Assembly (NCBI RefSeq): GCF_029625215.1
Contig: NZ_CP121197.1
Coordinates: 124,001-188,000 of the forward strand
DNA: 64,000 nucleotides
Direction: 5' to 3'
DNA from: Aurantibacillus circumpalustris
GTDB lineage: Bacteria > Bacteroidota > Bacteroidia > B-17B0 > Aurantibacillaceae
Shown: positions 46,074 to 54,449 of the stretch, one piece after another
Layout: every line of letters starts with the position of its first letter
Position numbering within the stretch: position 1 is the stretch's first letter
Notes under the pieces: generated by a model
Databases searched by the model: none
The model's input: only the letters and a program-made list of their open reading frames with translations
What the model was told of the DNA's origin: nothing
Position numbers and translations under genes: made by a program

Positions 46074-47009
46074 ATGTTAAAACGTAATAAGCATTTAATT
46101 CTTGTTATTAACTTAATTTTAATCTCCTTTTCAGCACTTGATGCGCAAAAAGGGTACAAATTAGAGTTTGGAATACTTACAGGTGTTTCAAATTATTTAG
46201 GTGAAATTGGTGGTCGCGAGCAAAAAGCACGCCCTACATTTTTAGATTTAAAACTCGCTAAAACCCGTTGGAACGAAGGGGTTTATTTCCGCTACAAATT
46301 TCATCCTAGCTTAGCTGTAAGAGTTGCATTCAATTACTTAAGGATTTCCGGCGAAGATAATCTTTCTCTTAACGAAGGGAGACGCTACAGAAATCTTAGT
46401 TTCAGAAATGATATTTATGATCTTGAAACAACCTTAAACTGGTTATTTTTCGATTCAAAAAAACCGGTAGGGTATTACGCACGTACCAGTGTATACTTCA
46501 CTGCTTATTTATTTGCTGGCGCTGGAGTTTTTCACCATAATCCCAAAACATTATACCAAGGATCTTGGATTGCATTGCAGCCCTATAAAACCGAAGGAGT
46601 TGCCTATTCTCGTTGGGGCTATTGTGTACCCGTTGGTTTAGGGTTTTATGTTACTCTCAGTAAACGTCGTCGCACGCACCGCATCGGAATAGAAATCAAC
46701 TGGCGCTACACAAATACCGATTATCTTGACGATATTTCTACTACTTATAAAAGTCCAGCAGAGTTACCAAGTTCAACTTCTGTGGCCTTATCGAACAGAA
46801 ATCCAGAGTTAACAAAACAACCTGATAATTTTGCCGCTAACTATGGTTGGCACGGAGTTGATGCGTCTGGAAATCCTATTAATCAAGCTCCAAGAGGGAA
46901 TCCTGATAACAAAGATTCTTACGTTTCTTTGAACATAACTTACGGCATTGCCATCAGGTCTATTTTTCTGAAAAGTAAAGGAAGAAGAATCAGAACTGTT
47001 TCTTTTTAA
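46074..47009 (+). CDS. DUF6089-like outer-membrane beta-barrel protein
   Basis: The product starts MLKRNKHLILVINLILISFS with a signal peptide ending near DAQKG. The mature protein opens EFGILTGVSNYLGEIGG and continues with barrel-like strands (FRYKFHPSLAVRVAFNYL, GYYARTSVYFTAYLFAGAG, RRTHRIGIEINWRYT). This is the pattern of DUF6089, a family of predicted outer-membrane proteins in Bacteroidota. Function is unknown. I use the ATG at 46074 because of the signal-peptide fit and the promoter position. Confidence 0.8.
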   Translation: MLKRNKHLILVINLILISFSALDAQKGYKLEFGILTGVSNYLGEIGGREQKARPTFLDLKLAKTRWNEGVYFRYKFHPSLAVRVAFNYLRISGEDNLSLNEGRRYRNLSFRNDIYDLETTLNWLFFDSKKPVGYYARTSVYFTAYLFAGAGVFHHNPKTLYQGSWIALQPYKTEGVAYSRWGYCVPVGLGFYVTLSKRRRTHRIGIEINWRYTNTDYLDDISTTYKSPAELPSSTSVALSNRNPELTKQPDNFAANYGWHGVDASGNPINQAPRGNPDNKDSYVSLNITYGIAIRSIFLKSKGRRIRTVSF

Positions 47010-47045
47010 GACCCAACATTAACATAAGTAATTCTATTTCATTTT

Positions 47046-47076
47046 AAAAGAGCCGGATTGTTTATCCGGCTCTTTT
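47046..47076. terminator. Bidirectional terminator between DUF6089 and osmC genes
   Basis: AAAAGAGCCGGAT and ATCCGGCTCTTTT pair around a TGTTT-type loop, with A-run and T-run ends on both sides. It sits between convergent stops at 47009 and 47091. Confidence 0.9.
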
Positions 47077-47090
47077 CATTCGTCTCACAA

Positions 47091-47510
47091 TTAACCTTCC
47101 AGACTGGCAGTATAAGTTATTTCCGTCTTAAGGAGTTTTGATATTGGGCAATTTGTTTTAGCGTCTGCTACTAACTCATCAAACTTTTCTTTACTAATTC
47201 CTGGCACTTTAGCGTTCACTGTTAAGTGCGAATTGGTAATTTCTCCCTTAGCTGGATCCAATGTAATATCGCATTTTGTATCAATATTTGCAGGTGGAAA
47301 TCCAGCGCTGCTTAAATTAAAACTAAGTTTCATGGTAAAACATCCCGCGTGTGCCGCCGCTATAAGTTCTTCAGGGTTTGTACCTACTCCCTCTTCAAAT
47401 CTTGAACTAAATGAATAGTGTGTTTTATTTAAAACCGTACTTTGAGAAGTTAAGTTTCCTTTGCCTTCCTTTCCTGTTCCCTGCCAATTGGCTGTTGCAA
47501 ATCTTTTCAT
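47091..47510 (-). CDS. OsmC/Ohr-family peroxiredoxin
   Basis: A 139-residue thiol peroxidase of the OsmC type. The two redox Cys are in AAAHAGCFTMKLS (about residue 57) and TNCPISKLL (about 125), and the N-terminal strand is ATANWQGTGKEGKGN. It detoxifies organic hydroperoxides in the cytoplasm. Monocistronic, with the shared terminator downstream. Confidence 0.92.
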   Translation of the reverse strand: MKRFATANWQGTGKEGKGNLTSQSTVLNKTHYSFSSRFEEGVGTNPEELIAAAHAGCFTMKLSFNLSSAGFPPANIDTKCDITLDPAKGEITNSHLTVNAKVPGISKEKFDELVADAKTNCPISKLLKTEITYTASLEG

Positions 47511-47627
47511 GTTTTTATGGTTTAAAGTTTACACGCAAGGTAATAAAGAAATTAATAAACCGTATTATTTTTAGTTCTGTTTTTGGGTCATAGTGAATGG
47601 GTATTGTTCTTTATTTCAAATATCAAA

Positions 47628-48872
47628 TCAACTATTAATGACCTTATTTTTCGCTTCAATCCAAAGCGACATGTAACGTGAACTAGAAGTTGTGTGTTGC
47701 ATCAACATTTCCCCTATAAAATTTTTTAAACGGTGCTTTATGAGATTGTCGCTTACGAAATGTATTTTTGAAATTAGATCCGTGCCGTGTTTTTCTTTTG
47801 AATAACAAGCGTTAATAATACTAATACCATTTTCTTGCGCTTGTTCCCAAAGATTTTTATCGGAATATAAGTTTACAGCAGCTATTGCAATTTCTTCTGC
47901 GTTGTTTGCAATTTCACCGTTCCAAGCCAACTTCCCATTCATTGATTCTGCACCGATATCAGTTGTAACACTTGGTGTGCCATTCATCATCGCGTCCACT
48001 AATTTACCTTTTAAACCTGCGCCAAAACGTAAGGGCGCAAGACATACTCGTGCAGTAGACATAACCTCTCCAACATCATTTGCTCTGCCTTTAATCAAAA
48101 ATCCTTCTTTTGGATTATGTAGCTCGAAAACCTTATGCGAAGGATAAGCTCCGTATACATTCATCTCAGCTTTTGGCATTAGTTTACGAATAAGTGGCCA
48201 AACATCTTGTTTTAAAAAAAGAACAGCGTCCCAATTTGGTTCATGTAAAAAATTTCCGATGCTTATAAAGCTTTTCCTTTCTGAAAAATTTGGCCATGCT
48301 GCAATTTGTTTTTCCCCAATAGAGTCAAACAAAAATGGGACATAATGCAACAAAGCTATATCCACTTTAAAAACTTCTTTCAATAAATCCATTTCGTGTA
48401 AAGAAATAATCAACGAAAGATCACAGCGATAAACGCTTGCTATTTCCCGTTTAGAAACTGTGCTGAAAAGATCCGCTGTTTCATAGGTTCTGTTTTCTTT
48501 CAAAGCTTTATGCCGCGCAGCCCTTAAACAATGTAAGTCCTCTGTATCTAACATTCTAAGCGCATTAGGACATTGTTCTGCTACGCGCCAACCATATTGC
48601 TCTTCGGTAGTAAAACGATCGAATAAAACAATGTTAGGATCCAGCTCTTTGATGAAAGCATCAAAGCTAGCATCGTTTAATTCGATAGGACATGTTTTAA
48701 CACCAATCTTTCTAATATCTGCCTGATGCTCGCTCTCATTAGCTGCACTGGCAAAGAAAATTACCCAATTTTGCGTTTGGAATAATTGAATAAGCTGCAT
48801 AATACGGCTACCTGCTGCCGAGGAAGATGGTTCTGGCCACACTTTACCAATAATTAAGACGCTTTGGATCAT
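47628..48872 (-). CDS. GT4-like glycosyltransferase
   Basis: A 414-residue GT-B-fold protein. The N-terminal Rossmann half has VLIIGKVWPEPSSSAAGSRI. The C-terminal half has SIGNFLHEPNWDAVLFLK, the donor-binding region KGRANDVGEVMSTARVCLAP and APLRFGAGLKGKLVDAMMNG with an ExxxxG-like Ala/Gly turn. TPSVTTDIGAESM completes the family signature. It probably adds a sugar to a surface polysaccharide or glycolipid. Acceptor and donor cannot be deduced. No other glycan genes adjoin it. Confidence 0.85.
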   Translation of the reverse strand: MIQSVLIIGKVWPEPSSSAAGSRIMQLIQLFQTQNWVIFFASAANESEHQADIRKIGVKTCPIELNDASFDAFIKELDPNIVLFDRFTTEEQYGWRVAEQCPNALRMLDTEDLHCLRAARHKALKENRTYETADLFSTVSKREIASVYRCDLSLIISLHEMDLLKEVFKVDIALLHYVPFLFDSIGEKQIAAWPNFSERKSFISIGNFLHEPNWDAVLFLKQDVWPLIRKLMPKAEMNVYGAYPSHKVFELHNPKEGFLIKGRANDVGEVMSTARVCLAPLRFGAGLKGKLVDAMMNGTPSVTTDIGAESMNGKLAWNGEIANNAEEIAIAAVNLYSDKNLWEQAQENGISIINACYSKEKHGTDLISKIHFVSDNLIKHRLKNFIGEMLMQHTTSSSRYMSLWIEAKNKVINS

Positions 48873-49023
48873 TCTGCTTTGTAAAAGTAGTGAAATTAAA
48901 CGGTCGCTTTTGTATTAGTACATTCGTTTTCCATTGTAGGCATTTCTTGCATTTAACCGTTAATTGCTTATTAATTATTTCTTGCATTCATTTGTGATTC
49001 AGAATTATTTTTACATTTAATGC

Positions 49024-49788
49024 ATGAAGAAAGGTTTCTTTATTCTAACATTTTTTTTACTGTTCTCACATTTATCTTATTCCTGGAATCATCAAGGACA
49101 TAGGCTAGTTGCGTTGATAGCAAGAAGTCAATTAGATGACAAGGTTATTGAAACAATAAATTTTTATTTAAAAGGGATGTCTTGGGAAGATGCCGCCTGC
49201 TGGATGGACGATGTTCATAACGATGCAAAGTATGAAGAAATGAAAACCTGGCACTACGTAAATATTGAAAAAGATAAAACTTATGTGCAAACCAAAGAAA
49301 ACAATATTATAAATAAATTGGAATACTGCTTGAGGATGTTAGAATACCGCATTTACCAGCCAGAAGATGTTGTTCATGAAACATTAAAAGTACTCTTTCA
49401 TTTAGTTGGAGACATTCATCAACCGTTACATTGTGGTTACAGTGATGACAGAGGAGGTAATGAAGTTCGACTTTATCTTATTCAAAAAGAAACGAATCTC
49501 CATAAAGTATGGGATCGAGAAATTATTGATAACAAAAACATTGACATTTGGCGTTGCGCAAAAGTTTTGGTTGGCATGAATCTATCTCTTAAAAAGAAAA
49601 CGGAAATAGAAAAAATTGATATCTTAGGTTGGGCTAATGAGTCCAGAATTTTATTACCCTCATTGTATATTACCAATGGAAATAAAATAGATCAACATTA
49701 TCTCGAAGTCAATACGCCAATTGTTGAATCGCAACTTATTAAAGCGGGACTGCGATTAGCAGCGATTTTAAATAGATATTTCAAATAG
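49024..49788 (+). CDS. Secreted S1/P1-type nuclease
   Basis: A signal peptide (MKKGFFILTFFLLFSHLSYS) is cleaved just before WNHQGH, placing Trp at the mature N-terminus as a zinc ligand, as in this family. Other ligands are visible in CWMDDVHND, WHYVNI, HLVGDIHQPLHCGYSDDRGGN and VHKVWD-like HKVWDREI. These trinuclear-zinc enzymes degrade single-stranded DNA and RNA and 3'-nucleotides. It may work with the EEP enzyme at 34928 in extracellular nucleic-acid use, although the genes are not adjacent. Confidence 0.93.
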   Translation: MKKGFFILTFFLLFSHLSYSWNHQGHRLVALIARSQLDDKVIETINFYLKGMSWEDAACWMDDVHNDAKYEEMKTWHYVNIEKDKTYVQTKENNIINKLEYCLRMLEYRIYQPEDVVHETLKVLFHLVGDIHQPLHCGYSDDRGGNEVRLYLIQKETNLHKVWDREIIDNKNIDIWRCAKVLVGMNLSLKKKTEIEKIDILGWANESRILLPSLYITNGNKIDQHYLEVNTPIVESQLIKAGLRLAAILNRYFK

Positions 49789-49789
49789 A

Positions 49790-50518
49790 CTAAAAATAGG
49801 TGTCAAATGCTAGTCCAAAAGTAATGAATAGGTTTTCTCGCTCTGTTCGGTTAATCTTGTTATAAGTTAATTTGGATGCAAGACTCAATAATCTGGTAAG
49901 CTGAATTTTAAGATCAGCTTCCCCCTTATAAATAACATCGTTGCGCTGCTGTAAGGAATTTTGCACAAAAAAAGAACTTGTAAATGAAAATCTGGTTTTG
50001 TAATAATATTTAATATTCAAACCCAAAGAATTACGTGGTGTCTGAAAAACTTCCCTTGTAGTATCTGCCAGATACACATCATTGAAGTCATACAAAATTT
50101 CGTCGGTAATTTTTATTTTAAAATTTGGTTTATCAATAAAAATATAGGCCACTCCTCCTCCAGCCTGTAGCTGGTTGTTTATGCGAAGAGAATAGCTTTT
50201 ATTATAAACGGATAAAGTCCAGTAGTAAAAATGTTTTATACTTTTGTAAAGATTAATATCAATGGCACTCGTAAAGTCATTATTTATCAATTTTTTCTGC
50301 TGTTCGCCGTATGGCCATTTATTATTAAAATCAATCATAAATGGCTTTTTTCTATAATTAAAATTGAGTGTATTATTAAGAAGATAGGATTGACTGTTGT
50401 TAGTTCTATTGTAATTTCCCGAAGCTGCATAATTAACATGGTAATAAATGGAGTCGGAAAATTGGGCAACACTACTTAAGCCTGATAGTAAGAAAAATAA
50501 GTATGAATAATTTTTCCT
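49790..50518 (-). CDS. DUF481-like outer-membrane protein; 5' end lacks a start codon (frameshift or non-canonical start)
   Basis: The first in-frame ATG (50338) begins inside the domain. Upstream the frame is open to a stop at 50521-50519 and encodes a signal peptide (RKNYSYLFFLLSGLSSVAQ) and a first barrel segment (DSIYYHVNYAASGNYNRT). The remainder (YSLRINNQLQAGGGVAYIF, LNIKYYYKTRFSFTSSFF, final LFITFGLAFDTYF) resembles DUF481/YdiY-type outer-membrane proteins. No ATG, GTG or TTG precedes the signal peptide in frame. A TTG at 50522-50520 is in frame if one A is removed from the A5 run at 50511-50515, giving KENYSYLFF. A sequencing indel, a recent frameshift or an unusual start are all possible. 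Confidence 0.65.
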   Translation of the reverse strand, partial: RKNYSYLFFLLSGLSSVAQFSDSIYYHVNYAASGNYNRTNNSQSYLLNNTLNFNYRKKPFMIDFNNKWPYGEQQKKLINNDFTSAIDINLYKSIKHFYYWTLSVYNKSYSLRINNQLQAGGGVAYIFIDKPNFKIKITDEILYDFNDVYLADTTREVFQTPRNSLGLNIKYYYKTRFSFTSSFFVQNSLQQRNDVIYKGEADLKIQLTRLLSLASKLTYNKINRTERENLFITFGLAFDTYF

Positions 50519-50613
50519 TCAAGAAGACAAAGATTAAAAAAATATCTTTTTTGAATTCCTTTTATAGATAAATTAACGCTAGTGGAATAATTTATTTTGA
50601 CTGCAGCAGTATA

Positions 50614-51285
50614 TTAATATCTAAAAATTAGAAATAAAGCTGTAGGTGCCTGAACCCCAATATTGAATGGTACAAAGTTACTCCCGCCGCCATTGCCATT
50701 ACCATCAGATGTTTGAGTACTCGAAATCTGTGAGTTAATAAAAAATTCCGTTCCCAAAAGAATGTGTTTTGATAGAGCATAATTTAAGCCACCTCTTATA
50801 GACGGTCCCGCAAAAAATTTTGTAGTTTCAACGGTAGTAGATGTTGTATTAAATGACTGATTTAAAAAAGAAGTAAGTTTAGAGTAAACAACTCCCATTC
50901 CGAATTCAATACCCCAAAAAGGTATAAATCTTTGGTGTTGGAGATATTTTTTCTCGTAACCAGCGCGAATCGTAACATTTACAGTGTTTAGATGGAGGGA
51001 AGAAACTCCGTCATTACTAGAGTTTTCACTCACATTAAAACCTGTTGCAAATGCCATTCCTGAACCAGTTGTAACATTGCTTGACGAAAAACAAAGTGTA
51101 TATGGGTTGGAGTTTATAGAACTATTACTGTTAAAACTAATGAATTGTTGTAACAGAAGATTACTCTGAATGCCAATGTACTTGTAGGCTTTTTTCTTAG
51201 TAGGTAAATAAGTAGAAGAATCCTTTTGAGCACTTACCTGTATAAAGAAAATACTCAAAAATAAAAATAGAACTATGTTTCTCAT
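50614..51285 (-). CDS. Secreted outer-membrane beta-barrel protein, function unknown
   Basis: The 223-residue product has a signal peptide (MRNIVLFLFLSIFFIQVSA) and barrel-like strands (YIGIQSNLLLQQFISF, MAFATGFNVSENSS, ALSKHILLGTEFFIN). It ends in APTALFLIFRY, a plausible terminal strand. Thr/Ser/Asn-rich loops separate them. No family is recognised with certainty. It begins 10 bases after the cytochrome-c peroxidase stop, so the two share an operon. Confidence 0.7.
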   Translation of the reverse strand: MRNIVLFLFLSIFFIQVSAQKDSSTYLPTKKKAYKYIGIQSNLLLQQFISFNSNSSINSNPYTLCFSSSNVTTGSGMAFATGFNVSENSSNDGVSSLHLNTVNVTIRAGYEKKYLQHQRFIPFWGIEFGMGVVYSKLTSFLNQSFNTTSTTVETTKFFAGPSIRGGLNYALSKHILLGTEFFINSQISSTQTSDGNGNGGGSNFVPFNIGVQAPTALFLIFRY

Positions 51286-51295
51286 TCTGCCGTTT

Positions 51296-52522
51296 TTATT
51301 TTTTGAAAGGATCAGAATACATAGGAGACGTTAAAAAATCTTCATCCTTCAAGGTATTCAAAAATGCAATAAGTGCAGATTTCTCGGCCGGCAAAATGTT
51401 TAATTTCTTAGGTGTACCATCAAAATTTCTAAACAAAGGGCTTAAATTATTATTTGGTTTTATATTATGGCTGTAATGATCAATTACTTCTCCCAAATTG
51501 TTAAATCTACCATCATGCATATAAGGTCCTGTAACCGAAATGTTCTTTAATGTTGGTACTTTAAATAGTCCTTGGTCACCTTGTTTTTTTGTAAGTGCCC
51601 CCAAACCCTTATCTGTATATACTTCATCAAGTCCAATATTAAACATTTGCGAAGGTGAAGTAACAGCGCCATATTCTCCTGGATCTTGGGGATTAGAGTC
51701 ATGGCATTTAGCACAGTTATACTTATTATGGAATAATTTTCTTCCTTCCTCTTCAATTCCAGTAAGTGTGCTTGTGATAAGCACAGGAGAAAAATTGTCC
51801 TCGAAGGGCTCGCTGTTAAAGTTAGTATTCTTTCCTGTGTCCTTATCAGTATTTAAACAAGCAATAAAACCTTGCAAAGCATAGGCAATTTTTTCTTTCG
51901 TTACCTCACTTGAACCAAAAGCCTTATTAAACAATTCTGGGTAATACGAAATACTGTTTATTTTATTAATCAGTGTTTCAAAATCAGGGATATTCATCTC
52001 ATTATGATTCAAAACAGGATTCAAAACCATATCAGCAAGACTATTTTGTCTACCATCCCAAAACAGCAGAAGATCGGTTTGATTATCTTTTGTAGGCATT
52101 GACGTTTCAGTTGGAGGGTTGAAACCACCAGTATTCGAATTAAAATCTGTACTATTATCGTTACCAAATCCCCTCAATCCTTGAATAGAAGGCGAATTTC
52201 TTTTTAAATCAATTCCATTAAAGCCTTTATTCACTTTTACATTATCAGCGAAGGCAAACTCTTGTTTGTGGCAGCTACCGCAAGACACCTGATTGTTTAC
52301 AGACAAATTTTTATCGTAAAACAATACCCTTCCAAGCACAGCTAAATCATTGTTTACGCCATGCTTTTCTAAATATTTATTATCTTCAGCTTTCAAGTTA
52401 GGCTCTTGAATCAAAATACCAGGTGTGTTAGACTGCTGGTTTTCTTTTTTACATGCTGTGAAATTAACAGCGAACACTGTCGCTAAAACAGAAGCACTAA
52501 TTATAATTCCAGATTTTTTCAT
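51296..52522 (-). CDS. Di-haem cytochrome-c peroxidase (MauG/CcpA-like), predicted lipoprotein
   Basis: Reduces hydrogen peroxide with electrons from cytochrome c, or performs a MauG-like oxidation. Two haem-attachment motifs are present, CGSCH (about 79-83) and CAKCH (about 268-272). The conserved PTLKNISVTGPYMHDGRF carries the axial Met. A cluster of DGRQNSLADMVLNPV is also typical. The N-terminus (ASVLATVFAVNFTACKK) ends in a Cys consistent with lipidation. Length and order match the family. A beta-barrel protein follows in the operon. Confidence 0.93.
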   Translation of the reverse strand: MKKSGIIISASVLATVFAVNFTACKKENQQSNTPGILIQEPNLKAEDNKYLEKHGVNNDLAVLGRVLFYDKNLSVNNQVSCGSCHKQEFAFADNVKVNKGFNGIDLKRNSPSIQGLRGFGNDNSTDFNSNTGGFNPPTETSMPTKDNQTDLLLFWDGRQNSLADMVLNPVLNHNEMNIPDFETLINKINSISYYPELFNKAFGSSEVTKEKIAYALQGFIACLNTDKDTGKNTNFNSEPFEDNFSPVLITSTLTGIEEEGRKLFHNKYNCAKCHDSNPQDPGEYGAVTSPSQMFNIGLDEVYTDKGLGALTKKQGDQGLFKVPTLKNISVTGPYMHDGRFNNLGEVIDHYSHNIKPNNNLSPLFRNFDGTPKKLNILPAEKSALIAFLNTLKDEDFLTSPMYSDPFKK

Positions 52523-52738
52523 GAGCCAATTATTAACATCATTTTATGAATGATTTTTACAATAACGAAATTAAACAAAAAAAAGTATGTTTAATCTCCA
52601 AAGTAAACTGAGCTTGTTAAAATTAGCACTAAATTAATGCTTTTCTAATGTAAAAAGGCGTCAAAATGCGCTGAATCAACTCTTTTTTGAATTTTACGCT
52701 AATTAGTCCCTACTTAAGGCATTCCGAATAATTACCTC

Positions 52739-52746
52739 TATTTTTG
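52739..52746 (+). promoter_or_regulatory. -7 box immediately before the LytS-type kinase start
   Basis: TATTTTTG matches TAnnTTTG and ends only 3 bases before the ATG at 52750. If used, the mRNA would be leaderless or nearly so. Confidence 0.5.
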
Positions 52747-52749
52747 TGG

Positions 52750-53742
52750 ATGAATTTTTCGTATTTCAATTTTTGGGTTAGAAACGTTATTCTCTATTTA
52801 TTTTTTTGCCTTCTTGGCCTGGTTACAATATTGCTTGACGAAAAGCACATCATTCATCAAGAAGGTCACATCGCGAAAGCCGTTTTTCAAGGAGGGATGA
52901 TTGTTTTGATTGCTCATATTCAAGTTTATATTCATAATGTTTATTTATATAAAAAGTATTTTAGTATTAACACCCTCAAATACATTACGGGTATAATTTT
53001 TTTATTTATTAGTTATTTTCTTATCAATTACTTTACTCCTTTTCGTTTTGTTAGAAGTGAAGAACCTGTAACCATGGGTATTTCTATATTCCTGGTTTAT
53101 CTTGTTGGTCTTGGTTTTTATTATGCTCACAAAAATATTTTGGAGCGTAACCTTTTATTTAAGAGTGAAATTATTGAACGAGACGAAGAAATTCGGCATT
53201 TAAAGGCGCAACTAAATCCTCATTTTTTATTTAACGCGCTTAATAATTTGTACGGAACAGCCTTAACAGATCCCAAAGAAACACCTGACAAAATTCTTGA
53301 ATTGTCGGACTTATTACGCTATCAGATTGAGTCCTCAAAGAAAGAACACGTTACCCTTGACGACGAAATTCAATTTATACGTAAATATTTAAGCTACGAA
53401 CAGAATCGTAATCCAAAATTAAAAATTGATTTTGAAACAGATGAATGGATAAACAGAGTCTCCATTTCTCCTATGCTTTTTATGCCTTTTATTGAAAATG
53501 CTATTAAATATAGTGCTCACACAGATAAACCATTTTGTTTTCTATCCATTAAAACGGATAAAAAAACCTTGTTTTTCAAAATGAGAAATAACTTTACGCT
53601 TGAACGCAGAAAATTTTCAGGAACAAACACGGGTATTTTAAACACTAAAAAACGTCTAGAATTGACTTATAAAAACAAACACCAATTAGTAATAGAAGAT
53701 AAAAATGAAATTTACACAGTAGAACTAACTATTAAATTATAA
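52750..53742 (+). CDS. LytS/YehU-type sensor histidine kinase
   Basis: About 330 residues with four membrane helices (residues 8-130) and no large extracellular domain. A coiled segment leads to the His_kinase domain with KAQLNPHFLFNALNNLY (acceptor His near residue 158). A degenerate HATPase follows (LFMPFIENAIKYS, then TGILNTKKRLEL). The first ATG is 52750, and a TTG two codons earlier overlaps the -7 box. The next gene, a LytTR regulator, starts 2 bases after its stop and is the cognate partner. The compact membrane sensor resembles those that respond to membrane state. Confidence 0.92.
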   Translation: MNFSYFNFWVRNVILYLFFCLLGLVTILLDEKHIIHQEGHIAKAVFQGGMIVLIAHIQVYIHNVYLYKKYFSINTLKYITGIIFLFISYFLINYFTPFRFVRSEEPVTMGISIFLVYLVGLGFYYAHKNILERNLLFKSEIIERDEEIRHLKAQLNPHFLFNALNNLYGTALTDPKETPDKILELSDLLRYQIESSKKEHVTLDDEIQFIRKYLSYEQNRNPKLKIDFETDEWINRVSISPMLFMPFIENAIKYSAHTDKPFCFLSIKTDKKTLFFKMRNNFTLERRKFSGTNTGILNTKKRLELTYKNKHQLVIEDKNEIYTVELTIKL

Positions 53743-53744
53743 AG

Positions 53745-54425
53745 ATGAAACTAAAATGCTTGATAGTTGACGATGAAGCTCCCGCGCACAAAGTACTGCA
53801 GGCACATATTGCCAAAACAGATATATTAGAAATAGTGGGCGATGTTTATAATGGTAAAGAGGCGCTTGATTTTTTAAGCAAAACAAAAGTAGACCTCATT
53901 TTTTTGGACATTGAGATGCCCAAGCTCACAGGACTGGAACTATTGCAGTGTTTACCCTATCACGTCTCAGTAATATTAACAACAGCTTATAGTAATTTTG
54001 GATTTGAAGCTTATCAAAATGATGTTGTAGATTATCTTTTAAAACCCATTTCCTTTCCACGCTTTTTAAAAGCAATCAATAAAGTAACAAACCTAAGACT
54101 ACCTACAAAAAAAGAAGAACCTAAATTTCCAGATATTGAATTGAAACACGAAGGCGTTTTAAAAACTATAAACACGAAAAGTATTATATACATTGAGGCA
54201 GTAGGAAACTACATCAAAATAAATTTGATTAATGAAAAACCACTGTTGGTAACTCAAACAATGAAATATATAAGTTCTTTATTACCACAGGATTACTTCA
54301 CGCGAATTCATAAATCATTTATCGTTAAACGCGAAGCTATCGCTGAGATAAAGAAAACTGAAATTACATTAATAAATAAAGTTACACTTCCTGTTGGAAG
54401 AAAATACTCTGTGCTTTTGGAATAG
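53745..54425 (+). CDS. LytTR-family response regulator
   Basis: A 226-residue DNA-binding regulator. The receiver has the acidic pair D9/D10, phospho-acceptor D55 in FLDIEMP, LTTAYS and a conserved Lys near 104 in YLLKPIS. The C-terminal LytTR domain includes IIYIEAVGNYIKINL and FTRIHKSFIVKREAI with LPVGRKY at the end. It lies 2 bases after the kinase gene. It converges on a desaturase gene with 24 bases between stops. Direct control of that gene is possible but not shown. Confidence 0.95.
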   Translation: MKLKCLIVDDEAPAHKVLQAHIAKTDILEIVGDVYNGKEALDFLSKTKVDLIFLDIEMPKLTGLELLQCLPYHVSVILTTAYSNFGFEAYQNDVVDYLLKPISFPRFLKAINKVTNLRLPTKKEEPKFPDIELKHEGVLKTINTKSIIYIEAVGNYIKINLINEKPLLVTQTMKYISSLLPQDYFTRIHKSFIVKREAIAEIKKTEITLINKVTLPVGRKYSVLLE

Positions 54426-54449
54426 ACTGATTTCTTTTCCTTAAACAAA

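Noticed and set aside
51540-51884. 114-codon plus-strand frame opposite the cytochrome-c peroxidase
   Set aside because: Antisense of the second haem domain. Ser/Pro/Leu composition is that of a shadow.
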